Notes: a model not told the origin generated them from the letters alone. Positions 1-6,197 are shown, numbered from the stretch's first letter. The stretch is DNA of 6,395 nt from an uncultured Collinsella sp. (GCA_900556705.1 USPT01000057.1:1-6395), one strand, 5' to 3'. A program made the numbers and translations.

Positions 1-1094
1 GGACCTCGTTTCGCGAGGAGACCAACTTTTTGGCCGAGGCCAAAAACCTCAACGACTTCTACGAGTTCCATAAGAGCGTTCATGGCGTGACGTGCCCTAA
101 ATCCTATCTGGACCTGTGCACCGAGCACGTGGTGGTTATGGACTACGTCGACGGCATTTCGATCGCCGATCCTGAACGCTTGGTGGCCGAGGGCTATGAC
201 TTGGAAAAGATCGGTGCCGCGATTGTCGAGGACTACTCGACGCAGGTGCTCGATGACGGCTTTTTCCATGCTGACCCGCATGCGGGAAACATCATCCTCA
301 AGGACGGCATCGTTTACTTTATCGACTTGGGTATGGTCGGACGCATGTCGAGCCACGACCGCGGTATCGTCAAGGACATGATTTTCGCCGTGGTCGAGGG
401 CGACGTGCCCAAGCTCAAGGATTCGCTCATGCGCTTCGCCGTGACGCGTGGCGACTCGGCTGAGCTCGATCATTCGGCCTTTTTGTCCGATTTGGACTTT
501 ATCGTGGCTGACTTTGCGGGCCTTGACCTTAAGGACCTGGATATCGGTAAGTTTTTGACCTCGCTGTTAAACCTCGCGCGCAAAAATGACGTTGAGCTGC
601 CGAGCGTGGTGACAATGTTCGCCCGCGGCATGGTGACGCTCGAGGGCCTGTTGACCGAGTACATGCCTAACGTCAACATGATCCAGATCATCCAGACGCA
701 CATCAAAAACGAGAAGAGCACCTACGCCCGCATGCGCGAGATGAGCCGCGACTTTGCAGCGAGCAGTTATCGCGCGGCGAAGGGCTCGCTCGAGGCGGCC
801 GAGTATCTGGGCTTGGCTTCGCGCATGCTCACACGCGGCCAGCTTAAGGTGAACACGCAGATCATGAGCAGCGATAAGGCGCTGCGACAGCTAGGTGGGA
901 TTATCGACCGCATGTCGATGGCTATCGTTATCGCCGGCCTGTTTATCGGTTCGTCGGTGGTGTACTACGCGCGCATCGAGCCGGTTGTCCTTGGCATTCC
1001 GGTCATCGGCTTCTTTGGCTACGTGAGCGCGCTGGTGCTGGCGCTTATGCTGGGCCGCAATATCTGGCTCAACAGTCACGGCGGCAAGCACTAG
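1..1094 (+). CDS. AarF/UbiB (ABC1) family atypical kinase, 5'-truncated by window edge
   Basis: This is a membrane-associated atypical protein kinase-like ATPase of the ABC1/UbiB/AarF family. Relatives support quinone or lipid metabolism, but the substrate is unknown in most bacteria. The reading frame is open to the left edge (codons from base 3 read TSFREETNF), which matches the conserved acidic-Asn helix motif of the family, so the TTG at 30 is not the true start. About 363 residues are visible. Roughly 150-200 N-terminal residues, including the KxGQ motif and nucleotide-binding lysine, must lie upstream. Visible family motifs are the hinge-like VVVMDYVDG (about 129-155), the catalytic loop FFHADPHAGN (261-290) and the metal-binding IDLGMVGR, with DLG in place of DFG (321-344). 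Two hydrophobic helices near the C-terminus (about 912-970 and 982-1060) are the usual membrane anchor of the family. The gene ends at TAG 1092-1094 and has its own terminator, so it is probably transcribed separately from the downstream operon. Confidence 0.93.
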   Translation, partial: TSFREETNFLAEAKNLNDFYEFHKSVHGVTCPKSYLDLCTEHVVVMDYVDGISIADPERLVAEGYDLEKIGAAIVEDYSTQVLDDGFFHADPHAGNIILKDGIVYFIDLGMVGRMSSHDRGIVKDMIFAVVEGDVPKLKDSLMRFAVTRGDSAELDHSAFLSDLDFIVADFAGLDLKDLDIGKFLTSLLNLARKNDVELPSVVTMFARGMVTLEGLLTEYMPNVNMIQIIQTHIKNEKSTYARMREMSRDFAASSYRAAKGSLEAAEYLGLASRMLTRGQLKVNTQIMSSDKALRQLGGIIDRMSMAIVIAGLFIGSSVVYYARIEPVVLGIPVIGFFGYVSALVLALMLGRNIWLNSHGGKH

Positions 1095-1145
1095 AGGCTG
1101 CGGCCTTCACCGCATTTTCCTATCGCAAACAATAGCTTTTACCTT

Positions 1146-1173
1146 GGGCTTCGCCTGCGTGCGAGGCCCTTTT
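1146..1173 (+). terminator. Intrinsic terminator after the AarF/UbiB gene
   Basis: A 9-bp stem (GGGCTTCGC with GCGAGGCCC, one G-U pair) encloses a 6-base loop and is followed directly by TTTT. It lies 51 bases after the stop codon of the kinase gene. The T-run is short, so strength is moderate. It separates the kinase gene from the riboswitch-controlled operon. Confidence 0.7.
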
Positions 1174-1200
1174 GCGTGATACCATTTTGACGGTAATAAT
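1172..1200 (+). promoter_or_regulatory. Probable sigma70-type promoter for the riboswitch operon
   Basis: TTGCGT (1172-1177) and AATAAT (1195-1200) are spaced by 17 bases. They match the -35 consensus at 3/6 and the -10 consensus at 5/6. The predicted start near 1207 sits just in front of the riboswitch aptamer. An alternative -35, TTGACG at 1187-1192, is a better hexamer, but its best -10 (TAGATG at 1209) is poor and would start the transcript inside the aptamer. Confidence 0.4.
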
Positions 1201-1202
1201 CG

Positions 1203-1391
1203 ATGGCCTAGATGGTGGTGCGGAGACGCACGAATGCGCGGTTATCCTGCGCATTTGGGAGAATCGGGGTGCAAGTCCCCAGCTGTACCAGTAACCGTAA
1301 TTCCTCTTGGCTCGGGATGCTCGCGTCGCAGATCGGACGACGTGCCCGAGTCGTTAAGGTTAAGTCGGATCGCCTCCCGTCTTGCATGCGG
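1203..1391 (+). ncRNA. Cobalamin riboswitch (aptamer plus P13/L13)
   Basis: This is a cis-acting RNA that senses a cobalamin and controls the genes downstream. The conserved core is visible: TGGGAGAATC leads into GGGGTGCAAGTCCCC (P5/L5, 1266-1280), then CAGCTGTACC and AGTAACCGTAA (P6/core, about 1280-1300). The 3' strand AAGTCGGATCGCCTCC (1362-1377) resembles the B12 box. Helices can be drawn at 1233-1255 (ATGCGC with GCGCAT) and at 1309-1352 (GGCTCGGG with CCCGAGTC), the latter being the peripheral arm between core and B12 box. The L5 loop TGCAAG (1270-1275) is the exact reverse complement of CTTGCA (1381-1386), which lies in a small CCG/CGG hairpin (1377-1391). That is the L5-L13 kissing interaction expected of this class. 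The 5' boundary is approximate. Ligand subtype (adenosyl- or aquo/methylcobalamin) cannot be decided by eye. In known cases ligand binding turns expression off. Confidence 0.87.
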
Positions 1392-1525
1392 CTGCGGCTT
1401 TTGCCGCCGGTGTGCATAGGGCTCTGGAGGGAAGGGGGACCCCGATGGGGGAACTCGAGCGCAACATGCGCGATGACGTGGGGCAGTCTCAAGGCAACGC
1501 TCCAAGTACAGACAGTAGGAGACAA
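1386..1525 (+). promoter_or_regulatory. Riboswitch expression platform and 5' leader
   Basis: This is the leader between the aptamer and the preferred start codon. It contains a stable hairpin (GCGGC TTTT GCCGC at 1394-1407, extendable through ATGC 1386-1389 with GCAT 1414-1417) that overlaps L13/P13 and therefore competes with the kissing-loop state. CCTCC in the B12-box strand (1373-1377) is complementary to GGAGG (1426-1430), giving a second possible switch helix. A purine-rich GGAGGGAAGGGGG tract precedes an ATG at 1445. No hairpin with a clear T-run was found, so control is more likely translational or Rho-dependent than by an intrinsic terminator. That mechanism is inferred. Confidence 0.5.
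1517..1521 (+). promoter_or_regulatory. Ribosome binding site that sets the large surface protein start
   Basis: AGGAG lies 4 bases before ATG 1526 and 10 before ATG 1532, both in frame. It supports a start here rather than at TTG 1382 (inside riboswitch L13) or ATG 1445. The codons between 1445 and 1525 include AGT, ACA, AGG and AGA, which are unusual for the rest of the gene. This again suggests untranslated leader. Confidence 0.6.
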
Positions 1526-4500
1526 ATGGATATGTTTGAGGACGAGCGCCAGCGCGTCTCGCATCGCCGTGGCGCAATTGCGCGCGGCGTAGCCAAGCGC
1601 GGCCTGGTGGCATTCCTGGCCTTCGCGATGGCCTTTGGCACCACACCGGCTCAGCTGTGGGCCGAGGGCGCCGAGGGCATTGCCGAGGCTGTGGCTCAGA
1701 CTGCGACGCCGGGCGAGGACGCAGCGCTTGCGGGCGGTACCGCTGAGCAGAGCGGCGCCGAGGTTTCGGATTCCGAGGGCGCGCCTGCAGCTAGTGCAGT
1801 CATAACAGAGGCAGCAACTGGCGACGAAGGCTCGGCGACGGGGGAGAGCCCTGCCACGAGCGAGCAGTCTTCGACGGCATCCGCTGGCCAAGCGGGATCT
1901 GCCGCCGCGGCTGCCGTTCAGACAGAGAACCCGACAGAAACCGGCGATGTCGCCAAGAAGCAGGTCGAGGTCTCGTTCTCGATTATCGGCACCGATGCTG
2001 ACGGCAAGGCTCAGACCTGGGTGGCACCTACGCAGCTCAAGCTCGACGAGGGCGCGACGGCTGCGGATGCCTTCATTAAGCTGCAGGAGAAGACGGGCTT
2101 CAAGGCGAAGTACGAACCGAACACGGCATACGGTTTCTACCTCGAAAGCATCACATCCCCGAGCGATGGCCGCACGCTTGCCTACGATCCGACGACTTAT
2201 GCCTACTGGCAGCTGTTCGTCGACGGCGCGTCTTCCTCGGTTGGCGCGAGCAGCGTCAAGCTCACCCAGGGGCAGAAGATTGAGTTTGCCTATACGGCTG
2301 GTAGCTCGTCCCCTGTCGTTAAGGACCAGGTTGCCGCAAATGTGACCGTCATTGGTCGCGATGCCCAGGGCAAGACTCAGACTTGGGTCGATAATGCGCA
2401 GTATGTGGTGACGTCCGGCTCGAACGCACTTGACCTTACGAAGGTCGCGCTCGAGGCGAATGGCATCGACGCCGTTGCTGCGGGCTCCTTCATTCTGAGC
2501 CTTAAGTACAACGGCGTTGAACTGGGTACGCCGCTCGATTATTCGACCTATTGGCAGCTGTTCATCAACGGCAAGTCGAGCGACTACACGGCAGACAATG
2601 TCACCATTCATGCTGGTGATACCGTTACGTGGTTCTACGGTGGCTGGGGCGACCAGTTGCCGTCCGATTCTGTCCATGCTTCCGTTCAGGTACTTGGTAA
2701 GGACAAGGACGGCAAGCAACAGGTTTGGGCTTCGACGGGCCAGACGAGCCTCAAGGCAGGCTCCACTGCTAAGGATCTCCTTGAGCAGACCGGCCTTACT
2801 CTCGATGCTGGCGAATCGTCTTGGGGCTGGTTCCTCAACGGCATTACTTCGCCGTTCGATGGTAAGTCCTATGGCTGGGATGCTGCGACCAATAGCTATT
2901 GGCGCTTCTACGTAAATGGCAAGTTCGCCGACGTTGGCGCCGGTGCCTACGAGCTTCAAGAGGGCGATGCCGTCACCTTTATGTATGGTGCTGACGCCGA
3001 TGCCCTCCCCGGTCAGGTGCTTGGGTCTGTCGATGTTATCGGTCCCGATGTCAACGGCAACAATACTCGCTGGGGCTCGGCAAGCAATGTTTCTTTGCCC
3101 GAAGGCTCTACTGCCCAGAACCTTATTGAGACGGTCCTGAAGGCCAAGGGCGTTACGTACAACGGCTCCCAGAGTGGTGAGTACTGGTTCCTCAATTCCA
3201 TCAATTCGCCGTTCGATCACAAGCCGTATGCCTGGGATGCTGCGACCAATAAATATTGGCACCTGTATATCAACGGAGAGCCCTCCTTACTCTGCGCCAA
3301 TCAGATTACGCTCAAGAGCGGCGATAAGGTTACGCTTGCCTATACCACCGACGATTCGGCCATGCCCGATCCCGACAAGATTGTCGTGGACCCGAGCGCG
3401 ACGGCTCCTGATTGGGATGCCGAGTGGGCCGGCTACGGCAACAGTGGCAACGGTTCGACCGTAACGGATGCCAAGACGCCTGCGCAGGCCGCCGGTCTTA
3501 AGTGGGCCTTCGATTGGAAGGCCGAGTCTGGTCAGCAGTATGCCAACTGCAGCGAGCCTGTCATCGCTAACGGCTTTGTGTACATCGCGACCGAGAACGA
3601 GCTCATCAAGATCGATTCGTCCACGGGCAAAAAGGTTGCCTCTGCGCCGCTTGCCTCCAAGGTGAGCTATACTTCTCGTCCGATCTATACCAATGGCCTT
3701 ATCATCGTTCCGCTCAACGGCGGTGCGGTCCAGGCGATTACTGCAGACAAGCTGATCTGCAAGTGGCTGACGCCTGGTTTGACGGATTTGACGCAGAGCT
3801 CCTGCACCGTCGTTTCGGACGGCGAGTACGTCTATGTAGGCTCGGTCGATATTTCGTATGACGAGAATTACAACGCGACCTACGGCAACGGCTCCCTTAA
3901 GCGTATCAAGATTGCCACGGGCGAAGTCTCTTGGCAGAACATCGACCCTGCCGAGGGCTATTACTGGACTGGTGCGGCTTTGACGGATAAGTATGCCATC
4001 GTTCCTACGAGCGCGGGCACGCTTAAGTGCATTGATAAGACGACGGGCGATGTCGTTTCGACCATGAAGCTCGGCGCTCTCGCGAACGCCGACTGTGTCG
4101 CCGATCCGTCCAATGGTTCGACCTTCTATCAGATGACGCACGATGGAAAGCTCCATGTGATTTCGCTTTCGGCGAAGGGCGTGCTGAGCGAGCAGAAGAC
4201 GGTCGATCTGGGTCTTACGAATAACATGAGCGCACCGGCGGTGGCTGGCGAAAACTTGATTGTCGGCGGACAGACGGCTACTGGCTCTGCTCTGGCTCTC
4301 TATAATCTGAAGACCGGTAAGACCACGATGGTCACCGCTGCTGACGGTAAAGAACTGCCGGCCGGATTTAACGGTATTGCTGCTACTCCGCTGGTGAGTG
4401 TTCAGGGCGGCAAGACCTATGTGTACTTCACCGTTAACAGCGCGGATAGCAAGGATTACGTCAACTACTCTGCTGGTGGTGGCGTATATCGCTATACGCT

Positions 4501-5275
4501 CGGCGATGCAGAGGCGACGCAGATTTATGATGCGGCTGGCCATTACCAGCACTGCGACTCTCCGGTCATTGCCGATGCATCTGGCAACCTGTACTACATC
4601 AATGACTCGGGCACTCTGTTCAAGCTGGGGGCCGTTGAGTCTTGGACGGTTGCCTTTAATTCCAACGGCGGGTCTGCTTGCGACACTAAGTTTGTTGCTA
4701 CGTCCGATGGCAAGCTGGTCAAGCCGGCCGATCCGACGCGCGATGGCTACGCTTTCGGCGGTTGGTTCACCGATGAGGCTTGCACGCAGGCGTATGACTT
4801 CGGTACGCCGGTGACGGCCGACCTTACGTTGTATGCCAAGTGGACCAAGAATGCCGTTAACCCTGGCGGCAATGGCGGTGCTGGTTCCAACGGCGGTAGC
4901 GGTTCTGGTACCGGTTCCGGCACTGGCGCTGGCACGGGTTCTGGTTCCGGCTCGAAGGGCGGCGCTATTGCCCCGGGCAAGAAGCCAGTGACCAAGACAA
5001 CAGTGTCAATCAAGACGGAGACCAAGGACGACAAGAAGTCCGACAAGAAGGACGAGAAGAAGTCTGACAAGAAGTCTGACAAGAAGGACGGCAAGTCCGA
5101 CAAGAAGTCCGATTCCAAGTCCGATACGGGCGCTGCTTCCACGACCACTGCTAAGAAGTCCTCTAGTGCTTCCGAGCAGGAGACTGGCACCAATCCGCTC
5201 GCCATCGTCGGCGTTGCCGCCGGCGTCATCGGTCTCGCCATCGTCGGCGTGTTCGTGTTCACCAAACGTCGGTAG
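1526..5275 (+). CDS. Secreted, membrane-anchored protein with four DUF4430 domains and a PQQ-like beta-propeller; putative corrinoid-binding surface protein
   Basis: The 1249-residue product is predicted to be exported and displayed on the cell surface. From the start at 1526 it has a basic n-region, a hydrophobic core (about 26-40) and a likely signal peptidase site after LWA (about 46). An Ala/Ser/Thr/Glu-rich linker follows (47-144). Four DUF4430 domains come next (about 146-259, 270-373, 383-490, 500-610), each ending in a YW-aromatic-x-NG type strand and a GD.V.F.Y strand. A PQQ-like beta-propeller (about 655-1036) shows repeated strands such as GFVYIATENELIKIDSSTGK. One InlB/Listeria-Bacteroides B-repeat (about 1040-1108, GYAFGGWFTDEAC and LTLYAKW) is followed by a Gly/Ser/Thr stalk (1112-1147), a Lys/Ser/Asp stalk (1166-1200), a transmembrane helix (1224-1245) and the tail TKRR. 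No canonical LPxTG is present, only ETGTNP before the helix. The gene lies directly behind a cobalamin riboswitch, and DUF4430 is related to the transcobalamin beta-domain, so corrinoid binding is the leading inference. Adhesion or another ligand is the alternative. ATG 1532 and ATG 1445 are alternative starts. Confidence 0.85.
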   Translation: MDMFEDERQRVSHRRGAIARGVAKRGLVAFLAFAMAFGTTPAQLWAEGAEGIAEAVAQTATPGEDAALAGGTAEQSGAEVSDSEGAPAASAVITEAATGDEGSATGESPATSEQSSTASAGQAGSAAAAAVQTENPTETGDVAKKQVEVSFSIIGTDADGKAQTWVAPTQLKLDEGATAADAFIKLQEKTGFKAKYEPNTAYGFYLESITSPSDGRTLAYDPTTYAYWQLFVDGASSSVGASSVKLTQGQKIEFAYTAGSSSPVVKDQVAANVTVIGRDAQGKTQTWVDNAQYVVTSGSNALDLTKVALEANGIDAVAAGSFILSLKYNGVELGTPLDYSTYWQLFINGKSSDYTADNVTIHAGDTVTWFYGGWGDQLPSDSVHASVQVLGKDKDGKQQVWASTGQTSLKAGSTAKDLLEQTGLTLDAGESSWGWFLNGITSPFDGKSYGWDAATNSYWRFYVNGKFADVGAGAYELQEGDAVTFMYGADADALPGQVLGSVDVIGPDVNGNNTRWGSASNVSLPEGSTAQNLIETVLKAKGVTYNGSQSGEYWFLNSINSPFDHKPYAWDAATNKYWHLYINGEPSLLCANQITLKSGDKVTLAYTTDDSAMPDPDKIVVDPSATAPDWDAEWAGYGNSGNGSTVTDAKTPAQAAGLKWAFDWKAESGQQYANCSEPVIANGFVYIATENELIKIDSSTGKKVASAPLASKVSYTSRPIYTNGLIIVPLNGGAVQAITADKLICKWLTPGLTDLTQSSCTVVSDGEYVYVGSVDISYDENYNATYGNGSLKRIKIATGEVSWQNIDPAEGYYWTGAALTDKYAIVPTSAGTLKCIDKTTGDVVSTMKLGALANADCVADPSNGSTFYQMTHDGKLHVISLSAKGVLSEQKTVDLGLTNNMSAPAVAGENLIVGGQTATGSALALYNLKTGKTTMVTAADGKELPAGFNGIAATPLVSVQGGKTYVYFTVNSADSKDYVNYSAGGGVYRYTLGDAEATQIYDAAGHYQHCDSPVIADASGNLYYINDSGTLFKLGAVESWTVAFNSNGGSACDTKFVATSDGKLVKPADPTRDGYAFGGWFTDEACTQAYDFGTPVTADLTLYAKWTKNAVNPGGNGGAGSNGGSGSGTGSGTGAGTGSGSGSKGGAIAPGKKPVTKTTVSIKTETKDDKKSDKKDEKKSDKKSDKKDGKSDKKSDSKSDTGAASTTTAKKSSSASEQETGTNPLAIVGVAAGVIGLAIVGVFVFTKRR
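1961..3355 (+). repeat. Four tandem DUF4430 domain-coding repeats
   Basis: Approximate units are 1961-2302, 2333-2644, 2672-2997 and 3023-3355, about 104-114 residues each. Shared features in order are a V-x-V-x-G-x-D-x-x-G opening, an acidic or polar strand with TW/VW/RW, a GSTA or GATA helix start, a SITSPSDG/GITSPFDG/SINSPFDH turn, the YWQLFVDG-like strand and a GD.V.F.Y-like end. Units 3 and 4 are closest: both encode WDAATN followed by a YW strand, with 17 identical bases at 2878-2894 and 3235-3251 (GGGATGCTGCGACCAAT). Unit 2 lacks the SPFDG turn and has LGTPLDYSTYWQLF instead. The copies therefore come from serial duplication, with the 3/4 split the most recent or most constrained. Confidence 0.8.
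3488..4633 (+). other. PQQ-like beta-propeller domain within the large surface protein
   Basis: About 380 residues carry repeated blade elements of the form hydrophobic strand, turn, then x-x-D/L-x-x-TG-x-x. Examples are KIDSSTGKKV, KIATGEVSW, CIDKTTGDVV and LYNLKTGKTT, and other copies are more degenerate. Eight such elements can be counted by eye (near residues 691, 733, 790, 831, 873, 918, 985 and 1020), which suggests 7 or 8 blades. The fold is usually a binding or scaffolding platform. No catalytic PQQ dehydrogenase motif is evident. Confidence 0.7.
5021..5125 (+). repeat. Lys/Ser/Asp low-complexity repeat coding a surface stalk
   Basis: An imperfect AAGAAGTCYGAC repeat encodes KKSDKK-type units (residues about 1166-1200) between the Gly/Ser linker and the C-terminal membrane helix. 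Such highly charged, disordered stretches commonly span the cell wall and hold domains away from the membrane. It is prone to slippage, so length may vary between strains. Confidence 0.7.
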
Positions 5276-5279
5276 GTGA
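5274..5279 (+). promoter_or_regulatory. Ribosome binding site of the second DUF4430 gene, overlapping the upstream stop
   Basis: AGGTGA matches part of the AGGAGGTGA anti-16S complement and lies 5 bases before GTG 5285. It overlaps the last two bases of the upstream stop codon. This favours GTG 5285 over GTG 5276, which has no Shine-Dalgarno in front, and suggests translational coupling. Confidence 0.6.
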
Positions 5280-5284
5280 GGGCT

Positions 5285-6175
5285 GTGTCCAATAAATCCA
5301 AGGACGCTGACCCCAAGCAACCAGATTCCTCGTTCATTCAGTTCGACGATTCAAAGCAACAGGGCGCCGCTTCGACGGCGTCCGCCCCTCGACGGAAGGC
5401 GCTTACTGGCGTCCTGACCGCCGCGTGCGTTGCGCTGATTGTCATATCGCTGGGCTTCGTCCATCCTTCCGAGAGCGGCGCCTGGTCCATTGACTGGATC
5501 GTTCAGACTGTGACGGGGGAGAGCGTCGTCACCAAGGACACCAAGGCGTCTGGCTCGTCTGCCGCTTCGGGCGAGGCCAGTTCCAAGGATTCCAAGTCAT
5601 CGAATGACGCAAAAGATGAGTCCAAGTCCAAGGACGATTCCGAGTCTTCGCACAAGGAATCGGATAAAAGCTCGGATAGCAAGAAGTCTGAGGACCAGGA
5701 CGGCAAGAAGTCTGGCGATAAATCTGCTGCCCAAAATACGGGAGCCGGTGATACTTCCAATGTGTCTGGCGGTGCTTCTTCGGGCGGTGGCCAGTCGTCT
5801 AATGGAGCCTCATCCTCTAATGGTGGAAACGCCTCCTCGGGCGGCCAGAGCGGCTCACAGGAGTCTAACTACGTTACGGTGACGGTTTCGGTCACATCGA
5901 GCGCTGTGGGCAATCCTGTGTCCTCTGGTGGCACCTTTACCTTTAACGAAGGCGCTACTGTCTACGATGCCCTGTGCGCGCTGGGCCTTTCTGTCAACGC
6001 ACATGGCTCGTCGTACGGCACGTATGTCTCCGCGATTGGTGGTTTGGCCGAGAAACAGCACGGCGGCACGAGCGGCTGGATGTACTCCGTCAACGGCACA
6101 ACGCCCATGACGGCCTGCAGCAACTACGTTCTCTCCAATGGTGACAACGTGGTCTGGTATTACGTGACAGGCTAG
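5285..6175 (+). CDS. Exported or membrane-anchored single-DUF4430 protein, second gene of the riboswitch operon
   Basis: With the GTG start at 5285 the product is about 296 residues. It has a polar N-terminal tail of about 35 residues, then a basic patch (PRRK) and one hydrophobic helix (about 40-60, ALTGVLTAACVALIVISLGF), read as an uncleaved anchor or a long signal peptide. A Ser/Lys/Asp/Glu-rich stretch (about 83-148) and a Gly/Ser/Asn-rich stretch (about 150-193) form a long flexible stalk. The C-terminal 100 residues are a DUF4430 domain: VTVTVSVTS opening, EGATVYDALCALG helix, GGTSGWMYSVNG strand and the closing NGDNVVWYYVTG. This copy carries the GWMY-x-VNG signature more typical of the family than the four upstream copies. 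Two cysteines in the domain (about 231 and 278) could pair. The gene starts 9 bases after the upstream stop, so both proteins share the cobalamin riboswitch. A role in receiving ligand from the larger protein or presenting it to a transporter is speculation. No true lipobox is present. Confidence 0.85.
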   Translation: MSNKSKDADPKQPDSSFIQFDDSKQQGAASTASAPRRKALTGVLTAACVALIVISLGFVHPSESGAWSIDWIVQTVTGESVVTKDTKASGSSAASGEASSKDSKSSNDAKDESKSKDDSESSHKESDKSSDSKKSEDQDGKKSGDKSAAQNTGAGDTSNVSGGASSGGGQSSNGASSSNGGNASSGGQSGSQESNYVTVTVSVTSSAVGNPVSSGGTFTFNEGATVYDALCALGLSVNAHGSSYGTYVSAIGGLAEKQHGGTSGWMYSVNGTTPMTACSNYVLSNGDNVVWYYVTG

Positions 6176-6197
6176 AGGCCTCGACATAGCGCGCCAG

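Noticed and set aside
1382..1384. TTG as the start of the large surface protein
   Set aside because: It lies in the L13 loop of the riboswitch, has no ribosome site, and would put about 48 extra residues before the signal peptide.
1208..3262. Very long open frame on the minus strand (684 codons) opposite the DUF4430 region
   Set aside because: It mirrors the high-GC codon structure of the + strand gene, has Arg/Leu/Ala-rich composition with no recognisable domain, and would run antisense across the riboswitch. The + strand frame has clear domains and signals.
3287..4552. Long minus-strand open frame (421 codons) opposite the propeller
   Set aside because: It is a shadow of the same kind: arginine-rich, no domain, no ribosome site, fully inside a well-supported gene.
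5276..5278. GTG directly after the upstream stop as start of the second DUF4430 gene
   Set aside because: No Shine-Dalgarno precedes it. GTG 5285 has AGGTGA at suitable spacing. The difference is only three residues.
5423..5437. Possible lipobox (TAAC) in the hydrophobic segment of the second DUF4430 protein
   Set aside because: The -3 residue is Thr rather than Leu/Val/Ile, and the cysteine lies near the start of the hydrophobic core rather than its end, so lipidation there is unlikely.
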